The position numbers and the translations under genes are program-made. Shown here piece by piece: positions 1-6,299 of a stretch of 12,258 bases of DNA. Position 1 is the first letter of the stretch. Every line of letters starts with the position of its first letter. Origin of the DNA: Bacillota bacterium (GTDB lineage: Bacteria > Bacillota_E > JAJZYS01 > JAILZS01); the NCBI GenBank assembly GCA_021817625.1, contig JAKASY010000011.1, positions 1 through 12,258 on the forward strand, given 5' to 3'. Under the pieces are notes generated by a model that was not told the DNA's origin, did no database searches, and saw only the letters and a list, made by a program, of their open reading frames with translations.

Positions 1-1605
1 GGCGGCGGCCGTGATCAGCGAGCCGAGGCCGAAGGCGACGAGCGTGTGGCCCGCCCATGACGCCGCCTCGGCCAGGATGGACAGGTTCCAGGCGCCGCCG
101 GCGGCCGTGATCCCGCCCGTGACGAGGGAGGGGAAGATGCCCGGCAGGATCAGGGTGCGCCAGCGCTCGAGGCCGCGCAGGCCGAAGATCTCGCCCGCCT
201 CGCGCAGGTCGCCGGTGAGGCCCTGCGCGCCGGCGATGACGTTGAACAGGATGTACCACTGCGTGCCGAGCGTCATGAGCAGGACCGAGCCGAGGGACAT
301 CGCCAGGTGCACGCGCAGGAAGACAAGGACGGCGAGGCCGTACAGGAGGTTTGCGGGGAAGGCGGCGGCGTTCTGGACCACCGGCTCAAGGTACGCGGTC
401 AGGCGCCGCGACTGACCTATCGCCACGCCGACCGGCACGCACCACAGGGCGCCCAGGAGGACGCTCAAGAGGACGCGGCCGAGCGTGGCCAGGGCGGCGA
501 GCACGAACTGGGCGAACACGGCCGCGGGCAGGGCCGCGAGCGAGAGCGCGACGCGGACGAGCGCCGGCACGAGGACGGCGCCGAGGACCGCGGCCACCAC
601 CGTCCACACGGCAATGCGCACCCACGGGCGCAGCGGACGTGGCTCGCCCAGAGGCGGCGGCGCCACCTGGCGGGCGCGCAGGGCGTCGAGGGGCCCGGAG
701 AGGTGGCCGCCGAGCCACGGCAGGAGCGCGCTGCGCTGAAGGAGGGTGAGAACCCAGGAGCTCGGCTCCTCGCCGCCATCGGAGGTGGCGGTGAGCTGGT
801 AGCGGTGCGACCAGGCCACGGCCGGACGCCAAACGAGCTGGTCGAGGACGATCACGACGAGCAGCATGGCCGCGATCGCGTACACGACGGGCAGGGCCTG
901 GCCATGGCGGATGGCGACCGCGATGTACGAGCCGATGCCCGGGAGGACGATGGTGTGGGAGGAAACGGTGATCGCCTCGCTCGCGGTCAGGAACACCCAG
1001 CTCGCGCCGAAGCTCAGCATCGCGTTCCACGTGAGCGGGATCATGGCCGCCGGCAGCTCGAGCTGGATGAAGCGCTCGAAGGGCCCAAGCCGGTAGAGCG
1101 ACGCCGCCTCCGCGAGGTCGCGCGGGATCGTGCGCAGGCTGTGATAGAAGGCGAAGGTCATGTTCCACGCCTGCGCCGTGAAGATCGCGAACACCGAGGC
1201 CAGCTGCGGCCCGATCAGGCTGCCCGGGGCGAGGGCCACGAAGGCCGTCACCGTGAAGCTCAGAAAGCCCAGGACCGGCACCGACTGCAGGATGTCGAGG
1301 AGGGGGATGAGGACGCGCTCGGCGCTCGGCGAGTGGGCGGCGACGTAGCCGTAGACGAGGCTGAACAGGAGGGCGCCAACCAAGGCCACGGCCATGCGCA
1401 GGAGGGAGAGCCCCACGTAGCCCGGCAGGGCCGTCGGGCTGAGCGAGATCGGCGGCACGTGCGAGAGGGGCGCGGCCACGCCCGGGGCGGCCCGGATCAG
1501 GGCGTAGAGGAGAAGCAGGACGCCGATCAGGAGAGGGGCGTCGACGCCCAGGGCGCGTGGCCCGGTGGGCAGCGCGAACAGCCGGAGCCGGCGCGGCCTG
1601 GGCAT
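1..1605 (-). CDS. Duplicated ABC transporter permease, NitT/TauT (nitrate/sulfonate/bicarbonate) type, 3' end outside window
   Basis: Inner-membrane permease of an ABC importer in which two binding-protein-dependent transport domains are fused in one chain (the COG4986 'duplicated anion permease' arrangement). 535 codons are visible and no stop is reached at the window edge. Family members are, from memory, about 550-600 residues, so little is missing. The chain is strongly hydrophobic, with likely membrane spans near residues 22-42, 70-90, 100-125, 132-155, 195-212, 238-257 in the first half and 330-355, 360-395, 417-460, 495-515 in the second. Each half has an EAA-type cytoplasmic loop that docks on the ATPase: EAASLYRLG...LELP at about 166-185 and EAGEIFGLRG...LILP at about 469-488. 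The ATG at 1605-1603 follows a strong GGAGAGGAGGGAG ribosome site. The ATPase and binding protein would be expected beyond the left edge. The substrate cannot be read from the sequence. Confidence 0.88.
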   Translation of the reverse strand, partial: MPRPRRLRLFALPTGPRALGVDAPLLIGVLLLLYALIRAAPGVAAPLSHVPPISLSPTALPGYVGLSLLRMAVALVGALLFSLVYGYVAAHSPSAERVLIPLLDILQSVPVLGFLSFTVTAFVALAPGSLIGPQLASVFAIFTAQAWNMTFAFYHSLRTIPRDLAEAASLYRLGPFERFIQLELPAAMIPLTWNAMLSFGASWVFLTASEAITVSSHTIVLPGIGSYIAVAIRHGQALPVVYAIAAMLLVVIVLDQLVWRPAVAWSHRYQLTATSDGGEEPSSWVLTLLQRSALLPWLGGHLSGPLDALRARQVAPPPLGEPRPLRPWVRIAVWTVVAAVLGAVLVPALVRVALSLAALPAAVFAQFVLAALATLGRVLLSVLLGALWCVPVGVAIGQSRRLTAYLEPVVQNAAAFPANLLYGLAVLVFLRVHLAMSLGSVLLMTLGTQWYILFNVIAGAQGLTGDLREAGEIFGLRGLERWRTLILPGIFPSLVTGGITAAGGAWNLSILAEAASWAGHTLVAFGLGSLITAAA

Positions 1606-1656
1606 GGGCTCCCTCCTCTCCGGCGCGCGCGGCGCGCGGCCTCTGCGCTCGTCCCC

Positions 1657-1686
1657 ATGATAGGTGGCGGAGCGGCCACGGGTCAA
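1657..1686 (-). promoter_or_regulatory. Sigma-70-type promoter for the ABC permease
   Basis: Read on the minus strand, TTGACC (1686-1681) is followed after 18 nt by TATCAT (1662-1657), matching 5/6 positions of each consensus box. The start of transcription would be near 1650, giving a leader of about 45 nt that includes the GGAGG ribosome site of the permease gene. Confidence 0.65.
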
Positions 1687-1780
1687 CGAGGGCGGCCACG
1701 AGCGACCCAGGGCCACTGTCTCAGGTTGTCGCCCCCAAGGTGCGTGTGCGGCGCCAAATCCGGTCCGCGCGCCCCGGCGC

Positions 1781-1799
1781 TCGCTTATGCATCGCTCAT
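1781..1799. repeat. Short direct repeat with one-helical-turn spacing, possible operator
   Basis: TCGCTTAT (1781-1788) and TCGCTCAT (1792-1799) match at 7 of 8 positions and are offset by 11 bp, so both copies face the same side of the helix. They lie in a locally AT-richer patch between the two divergent promoters, about 95 bp upstream of each -35 box. This layout suits a regulator binding as a head-to-tail dimer. Two short copies could also arise by chance. Confidence 0.3.
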
Positions 1800-1894
1800 T
1801 GGCGAACCTTTCCACGTGACCGGGCCGGGAGCTCCCGCCGCCCGCCGCCGCCCGCGCGGGGCGCGCGAGCGCCCGCGCGCCCGACCGGGAGCGC

Positions 1895-1923
1895 TTGACG
1901 GCCCCCGCTGCCCGCGGTACAAG
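1895..1923 (+). promoter_or_regulatory. Sigma-70-type promoter for the mtnA-transketolase-RLP operon
   Basis: TTGACG (1895-1900), a 17-nt spacer, then TACAAG (1918-1923). The -35 box matches 5/6 and the -10 box 4/6 with ideal spacing. The predicted start near 1930 leaves a leader of about 48 nt before the mtnA ATG. Confidence 0.6.
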
Positions 1924-1939
1924 CAGGGCGACCGCGCTG

Positions 1940-1956
1940 GCGCGCCCTCGGCGCGC
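1940..1956 (+). promoter_or_regulatory. Leader hairpin just upstream of the mtnA ribosome site
   Basis: GCGCGCC (1940-1946) and GGCGCGC (1950-1956) form a perfect 7-bp stem with a CTC loop inside the predicted mtnA leader, ending about 11 nt before the GGAGG at 1967-1971. It may stabilise the mRNA or affect initiation. GC-rich DNA makes such stems easily, so a function is not shown. Confidence 0.3.
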
Positions 1957-1977
1957 AGGGCGGCGCGGAGGTGGCGG

Positions 1978-3057
1978 ATGGCGGAATTGCGCAGTGTCGA
2001 ATGGGCCGACGGCCGCCTCAGGCTGGTCGATCAGCGCGCCCTGCCGGCCAGGCTTGTGCGCGTCGAGCTCGAGACCCCCGAGGCCGTCGCCGAGGCCATC
2101 CGCGTCATGGCCGTGCGGGGCGCCCCGGCGATCGGGGCCAGCGCCGCGTACGGCCTCGCGCTGGCGCTCGCCGGCGAGGGTGGGGGGAGCGAGGACCCGC
2201 TCGCGACGCTCGACGCTGCCGCGGCGCTGCTCAAGGCGGCGCGCCCCACGGCCGTGAACCTCGCCTGGGCCGTGGACCGCGTCGCAGGGGCGGCCCGCGG
2301 GCGGGCGGGCTCGTCCCGCGCGGACCTGCGCGCGGCCGTCCTGGCCGAGGCGGACGCGATCGCCCGCGAGGACGTAGAGGTGAACCGCGCCATCGGCCGC
2401 GCGGGCCTGCCGCTCGTGCCCGAGCGGGCGCGCATCGTCCACCACTGCAACACGGGCTTCCTGGCCACGGTCGGCTATGGCACCGCCCTGGGCGTGATCC
2501 GGGCCGCGCACGAGGCGGGCCGCGCGCCCTTCGTCTACGTAGACGAGACGCGGCCGCGCCTGCAGGGGGCGCGACTGACGGCGTGGGAGCTCGGGCAGCT
2601 GGGCATCGCCCACACCCTTATCGTGGATGGCGCGGCGGCCCACGTGATGCGCACGCGCGGCGTCGATCTGTGCGTCGTGGGCTGCGACCGGGTGGCGGCG
2701 AACGGCGACGTCGCCAACAAGATCGGCACGTACGCCCTGGCCCTCGCCGCCGCCGCGCACGGCGTGCCCTTCTTCGTGGCCGCGCCGACCACCACGATCG
2801 ACCTCGCGACCAGGGCGGGCGACGCGATCGAGGTCGAGGAGCGCGGCGCGGAGGAGGTCGTGCGCGTGGGCCGCACGCGCGTCGCGCCGCGCGGCACGCC
2901 GGTGCTCAACCCGGCGTTCGACGTGACGCCGGCGCGCTACGTGACCGCCTTCATCACCGAGCGCGGAATCGTGCGCCCGCCGTACGCCGAGAGCCTGGCG
3001 CGGCTGATGCGTGGCCGGTCCGGGGCTGGGTCCAGAGCGAGAGGGGGAAGAGCGTGA
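1978..3057 (+). CDS. mtnA: S-methyl-5-thioribose-1-phosphate isomerase (MtnA family)
   Basis: Isomerises 5-methylthioribose-1-phosphate (and in some bacteria 5-deoxyribose-1-phosphate) to the ribulose-1-phosphate form in methionine salvage; cytosolic. 359 residues, normal for the family. Visible family motifs: RGAPAIG (48-54), RPTAVNLAWA (89-98), HHCNTG (155-160) with the catalytic Cys at 157, DETRPRLQGARLTAWEL (189-205), GCDRVAANGDVANKIGTY (235-252) with the catalytic Asp at 237, and APTTTIDL (269-276). Cys157 and Asp237 correspond to the two catalytic residues of Bacillus subtilis MtnA (Cys160, Asp240). The ATG at 1978 lies behind GCGGAGGTGG and matches the family N-terminus; longer upstream extensions are not plausible protein. 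It is the first gene of a four-gene operon, and its TGA overlaps the next ATG (ATGA-type overlap at 3055-3059). No mtnP, mtnK, mtnB, mtnC or mtnD is visible, so the rest of the standard pathway is elsewhere or absent. Confidence 0.93.
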   Translation: MAELRSVEWADGRLRLVDQRALPARLVRVELETPEAVAEAIRVMAVRGAPAIGASAAYGLALALAGEGGGSEDPLATLDAAAALLKAARPTAVNLAWAVDRVAGAARGRAGSSRADLRAAVLAEADAIAREDVEVNRAIGRAGLPLVPERARIVHHCNTGFLATVGYGTALGVIRAAHEAGRAPFVYVDETRPRLQGARLTAWELGQLGIAHTLIVDGAAAHVMRTRGVDLCVVGCDRVAANGDVANKIGTYALALAAAAHGVPFFVAAPTTTIDLATRAGDAIEVEERGAEEVVRVGRTRVAPRGTPVLNPAFDVTPARYVTAFITERGIVRPPYAESLARLMRGRSGAGSRARGGRA

Positions 3058-3983
3058 TGGCGGTCGACCCGGCTGAGGGCTGGCTAGACGAGGTCGAGCG
3101 CGCCGCGCGAGGCATCCGGCGGCGCGTGCTCGAGCACACCGTGGCGCAGAATGGCGGCTACCTGAGCCAGGCCTGCTCGTCGGCGGAGATCCTGGCCACG
3201 CTCTACACGCATGTCATGCGCCTCGGGCCCAGCGCGGCGCCCATGGTGCCGCCGGCGTTCACCGGCGTGCCCGGCCGCGCCGGCGCGGGCTGCGCCACCG
3301 GCGGCGCGTACAACGGCCCGCACCGGCCCGAGTTGGACCGCTTCTACCTTTCGCCCGCGCACTATGCGCTCGTCCTGTACGCGGCGCTCATCGAGACGGG
3401 ACGCATGGCGCCGGAGGGACTTTCGCAGTTCAACCAGGACGGCTCCACCGTGGAGATGATCGGGGCCGAGCACTCGCCGGGCATGGAGCTCACGACGGGC
3501 TCGCTGGGCCAGGGCCTGAGCCAGGCGGTCGGCGTCGCCCTGGCCCGGCGCCTGCGCGGCGAGAGCGGCCGCACCTGGGTGTTCATGTCCGACGGCGAGT
3601 TCCAGGAGGGGCAGACCTGGGAGGCCTTCGAGGTCATGCACCACCACCGCATCGGCCGCGTCGGCGTGTACGTGGACGTGAACCACCAGCAGTGCGACGG
3701 TCGCATGGTCGACGTCCTCGACGTGGGCGACCTCGAGGCCAAGCTTCGGGCCTTTGACGCTCAGGCCGTGACGGCCGACGGGCATGATCCGCGCGCGCTC
3801 TCCCGCGCGGCCGAGCGTTGGGACGAGCGGCGGCCGCTCGTCGTCCTCGCCCAGACGAGCCCCTGCCAGGGAATCGAGCGCCTGCGCGAGCGCGAGCCCA
3901 AGTTCCACTATGTGCGCTTCCGCGACAGCGCCGAGCGCGAGGCGTACCGTGCCCTCATCGACAGCGTTGGCGGGGAGGGCTAG
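3057..3983 (+). CDS. Transketolase-like protein, N-terminal (ThDP pyrophosphate-binding) subunit
   Basis: N-terminal half of a split transketolase; with the next gene it should form a ThDP-dependent enzyme that moves or cleaves a two-carbon ketol unit of a sugar phosphate. 308 residues. Visible features: substrate/ThDP loop with SPAH (99-102) in place of the usual SKGH, EHSPGMELTTGSLGQGLSQA (138-157), the metal/ThDP motif SDGEFQEG (178-185) closing with N209 in DVNHQQCDG, and DGHD (241-244). Residues about 57-93 carry an extra Gly/Pro/Ala-rich stretch (GVPGRAGAGCATGGAYNGP) before the DRF that ordinary transketolases reach sooner. The start is the ATG at 3057, behind GAGAGGGGGAAG; a GTG at 3054 is also in frame. 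It overlaps the mtnA stop and is followed by the partner subunit after 2 nt. These deviations suggest a specialised substrate rather than pentose-phosphate housekeeping. That is inference. Confidence 0.85.
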   Translation: MAVDPAEGWLDEVERAARGIRRRVLEHTVAQNGGYLSQACSSAEILATLYTHVMRLGPSAAPMVPPAFTGVPGRAGAGCATGGAYNGPHRPELDRFYLSPAHYALVLYAALIETGRMAPEGLSQFNQDGSTVEMIGAEHSPGMELTTGSLGQGLSQAVGVALARRLRGESGRTWVFMSDGEFQEGQTWEAFEVMHHHRIGRVGVYVDVNHQQCDGRMVDVLDVGDLEAKLRAFDAQAVTADGHDPRALSRAAERWDERRPLVVLAQTSPCQGIERLREREPKFHYVRFRDSAEREAYRALIDSVGGEG

Positions 3984-3985
3984 CG

Positions 3986-4993
3986 ATGGAGATGCTGACC
4001 CGGGTGCACGCCAGAAACCTCGTCGAGTGGGCGCGCGAGCGGCCCGAGGTCCTCGTCCTGTCGGCCGACCTCACGAGCTCCACCGAGGCGGACCTGTTCC
4101 AGGCCGCCTACCCCGACCGCTTCTTCTCCATGGGCATGACCGAGCAGAACATGATGAGCATGGCCGGCGGCCTCGCCCGCGAAGGCTTCTTCCCGTTCGT
4201 TCACACCTTCGCCGTGTTCATCTACCGCCGTGCCCTCGACCAGGTGGCGATGTCCGTCGCGTACCCGAACCTGCCCGTGCGCATCTTCGGCTTCCTTCCC
4301 GGCGTGCTCACGCCAGGGGGTGCCACGCACCAGGCGATCGACGACCTGGCGGTGATGCGGGCACTGCCCAACATGACCGTGCTCGAGACAGGCGACGCGA
4401 CCGATGTCGAGTCGGTGCTGGACGTAGCCCAGGCCATTGCGGGCCCGGTCTACGTGCGCACGCTGCGCGGCGAGATCCCCCGCCTCTTCCCGCAGGGCGA
4501 GCCGATGCGCCTGGGCCGGGCGCGCGTCCTGTCGGAGGGGGGCGACGTGCTCTTGGTCACCTCGGGCATCTCGACCGAGGAGGCCCTGCGCGTCACGCCG
4601 GCGCTCGCGGCGCGCGGCCTGAGCGTCGGCCACCTGCACGTCACGACGCTCAAGCCGTTCGCCGACGAGGCCGTGGTCGAGGCGGCGGCGCGGGCGCGGC
4701 TGGGCGTCGTGGTGACGGAGAACCACACGGTGATCGGCGGCCTCGGGAGCGCCGTCTCGGAGCTCCTCGGCGAGCACGGCGTCGGCCGTAGGATCGTGCG
4801 CCTGGGCCTTCAGGACACGTTCGCCCACGGGGCAAGCCCACGCCATCTCATGCGCGAGTACGGGCTCGACGCGCTCGCCATGGCGCGGGCGGTGGAGCGT
4901 CTGGCGGGGGAGCCCCTTGGCATCGGCGAGGGCGACCTGGTCGAGGCGCGGGCCGCGGCGGCGCACAGCGAGGCCAAGGCGGAGGCGCTGTAG
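3986..4993 (+). CDS. Transketolase-like protein, C-terminal (pyrimidine-binding) subunit
   Basis: Partner of the preceding subunit, supplying the pyrimidine-binding and C-terminal domains of a split transketolase. 335 residues. The pyrimidine-domain motif MGMTEQNMMSMAGGLA (49-64) contains the glutamate (E53) that activates the ThDP aminopyrimidine. HTFAVFIYRRALDQV (73-87), GGATHQAIDD (111-120, His115) and the transketolase C-domain signature ENHTVIGGLGSAVSE (245-259) follow, then GLQDTFAHGASPRHLMREYGLDA near the end, which also resembles the equivalent part of DXP synthases. The ATG at 3986 sits behind GGCGGGGAGGG, 2 nt after the previous stop. The last 25 residues are Ala/Glu-rich and look like a low-complexity tail. 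Split transketolases are common in archaea and many bacteria. What is unusual here is the location between mtnA and an RLP gene. Confidence 0.87.
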   Translation: MEMLTRVHARNLVEWARERPEVLVLSADLTSSTEADLFQAAYPDRFFSMGMTEQNMMSMAGGLAREGFFPFVHTFAVFIYRRALDQVAMSVAYPNLPVRIFGFLPGVLTPGGATHQAIDDLAVMRALPNMTVLETGDATDVESVLDVAQAIAGPVYVRTLRGEIPRLFPQGEPMRLGRARVLSEGGDVLLVTSGISTEEALRVTPALAARGLSVGHLHVTTLKPFADEAVVEAAARARLGVVVTENHTVIGGLGSAVSELLGEHGVGRRIVRLGLQDTFAHGASPRHLMREYGLDALAMARAVERLAGEPLGIGEGDLVEARAAAAHSEAKAEAL

Positions 4994-6133
4994 GTGGCGG
5001 GCGAGGTGCGACCGGCCGTCTCGGGCGAGCGACTCACGGCCGTGTACGTCCTGCAGGGCGACGAGGCGCGGGCGCGCGCGGTGGCGGACGCGATCTGCGT
5101 GGAGCAGACGGTCGAGTTCCCCCGGCCGCTCCTTCCGCCCGGCACGATCGAGCGGGACGTGGTCGGCCGCGTCGAGGCGCTCGAGCCGCACGGCGAGGGC
5201 GCCTGGCGGGCGACCATCGCCTTTCCCGTCGAGGACACCGGCTTCGAGCTGCCGCAGCTGCTCAACGTCGTATGGGGCAACGTCAGCCTGTTCCCAGGCG
5301 TTCGCCTTGCCGCCCTCTCGCCCTCGCCCTCCCTGTACGCGGGCCTTCCCGGCCCGCGCTTCGGGCGAAGCGGCGTGCGCGACCGCGCCGGCGTGGAGGG
5401 CCGGCCACTCCTCTGCACCGCCCTGAAGCCGATGGGCCTCGACAGCCGCTCGCTTGCCCGCTATGCGGGCGACTTCGCCCTGGGCGGCATCGACCTGATC
5501 AAGGACGACCACGGGCTCGCGAACCAACCCTTCGCGCCGTGGCGCGAGCGCGTCGAGCGCTGCGCGGCCGCCGTCGCCGAGGCGAACGCCCGCACGGGCC
5601 GCCATAGCGCCTACCTGCCCAACGTGAGCGCGCCCCACGACGAGCTCCTGGCGCGCGCCCACACGGCCAAGGCCCTCGGCGCTGGCGGCCTGCTCGTGTC
5701 GCCCGGCCTCGCCGGCTTCGACGCCATGCGCGCCCTGGCCGCGGACGGCGCCCTCGGCCTGCCGGTCATGGCGCACCCGGCGTTCCTTGGCGGCTACCTG
5801 CCGACGGCGGCAGGCGGCGTCGCGTTCGACGTCCTGTTCGGCACGATCATGCGGCTCGCGGGCGCGGATGCGGTGATCTTCCCCAACCACGGCGGCCGCT
5901 TCTCGTTCAGCCGGGAGGACTGCCGGGCGATCGCGGACGGCACGGCCCGTCCCCTGGGACCGCTGCGCCCCGCCTTCCCCGTGCCGGGCGGCGGCATGAG
6001 CCTTGAGCGCGTGCCCGAGATGCTCGCGTTCTACGGCAGGGACGTCGTGCTCCTGATCGGCGGCGGCCTGTTCGCCGCCTCGCCGGACGTTCGGGCCGCG
6101 AGCGAGCGCTTCCTCGCCGCCGTCACCGCCTGA
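4994..6133 (+). CDS. RuBisCO-like protein (form IV RLP), candidate sugar-phosphate isomerase or enolase
   Basis: RuBisCO large-subunit fold without, in all likelihood, carboxylase activity. 379 residues, shorter than true RuBisCO (about 460-480). Aligned to RuBisCO by motif order, K145 in ALKPMGL is the base equivalent to Lys175; K170 in GGIDLIKDDHGLANQPF is the carbamylated lysine (Lys201), followed by D172 (Asp203) but H173 instead of Glu204. H261-P262 replaces His294-Arg295. The loop-6 region reads FPNHGGRFSFS (296-306) with no lysine for Lys334. PGGGM (331-335) has Gly in place of Ser379, and IGGGLF (355-360) keeps the phosphate-binding glycines. This pattern fits RLPs that do proton-transfer chemistry (the R. 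rubrum 5-methylthioribulose-1-phosphate isomerase or related decarboxylases) better than MtnW enolase, but the subgroup needs a tree. It starts with GTG directly after the previous TAG (zero gap), with GGCGGAGG upstream; a second in-frame GTG lies at 5006. Last gene of the mtnA operon. Confidence 0.88.
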   Translation: MAGEVRPAVSGERLTAVYVLQGDEARARAVADAICVEQTVEFPRPLLPPGTIERDVVGRVEALEPHGEGAWRATIAFPVEDTGFELPQLLNVVWGNVSLFPGVRLAALSPSPSLYAGLPGPRFGRSGVRDRAGVEGRPLLCTALKPMGLDSRSLARYAGDFALGGIDLIKDDHGLANQPFAPWRERVERCAAAVAEANARTGRHSAYLPNVSAPHDELLARAHTAKALGAGGLLVSPGLAGFDAMRALAADGALGLPVMAHPAFLGGYLPTAAGGVAFDVLFGTIMRLAGADAVIFPNHGGRFSFSREDCRAIADGTARPLGPLRPAFPVPGGGMSLERVPEMLAFYGRDVVLLIGGGLFAASPDVRAASERFLAAVTA

Positions 6134-6220
6134 GCGAGCCCGCATCCGGCCTCCCGCCGTGCCCTGAGGAACCGGGTCCCGCCTGCCGGGCGCGGCGAAC
6201 CGATCCGTGTCGCGCGGCGG

Positions 6221-6249
6221 CTGGCGTCGACGGCCGTGTCGGCTATGCT
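6221..6249 (+). promoter_or_regulatory. Possible promoter for the tdh-kbl group
   Basis: In the 166-nt gap after the RLP gene, CTGGCG (6221-6226), a 17-nt spacer and TATGCT (6244-6249) form a weak sigma-70-like pair (3/6 and 4/6). A start near 6256 would give a leader of about 44 nt. The gap may mark the boundary between two transcription units, but readthrough from the RLP gene is equally possible, as no clear terminator is seen. Confidence 0.3.
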
Positions 6250-6299
6250 GGTGGGGAACGGACGGTTCACGACGATCCGCGAGGAGGCGGACGCCCCGC

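Larger units (their letters stand above)
1606..1977. other. Divergent intergenic control region
   Basis: 372 bp without a convincing gene, lying between the minus-strand permease and the plus-strand mtnA operon. It holds a minus-strand promoter (1657-1686), a plus-strand promoter (1895-1923), an 11-bp-spaced direct repeat in its least GC-rich part (1781-1799), an 8-bp inverted repeat just upstream of the plus promoter (1859-1866 with 1875-1882), and a leader hairpin (1940-1956). The reading frame of mtnA stays open upstream through all of this, but only because the GC-rich DNA lacks stops. I see no riboswitch: the predicted mtnA leader is only about 48 nt, too short for a SAM-I element. Confidence 0.7.

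Noticed and set aside
4..112. Repeated 13-mer GGCGGCCGTGATC at 4-16 and 100-112
   Set aside because: Both copies are in frame inside the permease and encode the common membrane tetrapeptide-like stretch I-T-A-A; likely chance similarity of codons.
386..1699. 437-codon open minus-strand frame overlapping the permease
   Set aside because: It is out of frame with the hydrophobic permease chain, rich in Arg/Pro/Ala without domains, and starts outside the ribosome site; a by-product of very high GC content.
307..1977. Upstream extension of the mtnA frame giving a 916-residue protein
   Set aside because: Residues before the ATG at 1978 are low-complexity and lie opposite the permease gene and across both promoters. 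The family N-terminus matches the 1978 start.
1924..1977. SAM-I riboswitch or T-box upstream of mtnA
   Set aside because: The predicted leader is about 48 nt and shows one short hairpin only; none of the conserved riboswitch helices or a T-box sequence is visible.
4994..6133. True carboxylating RuBisCO
   Set aside because: Too short, with no loop-6 lysine, no His-Arg pair and no Glu204 equivalent; no small subunit or phosphoribulokinase is nearby.
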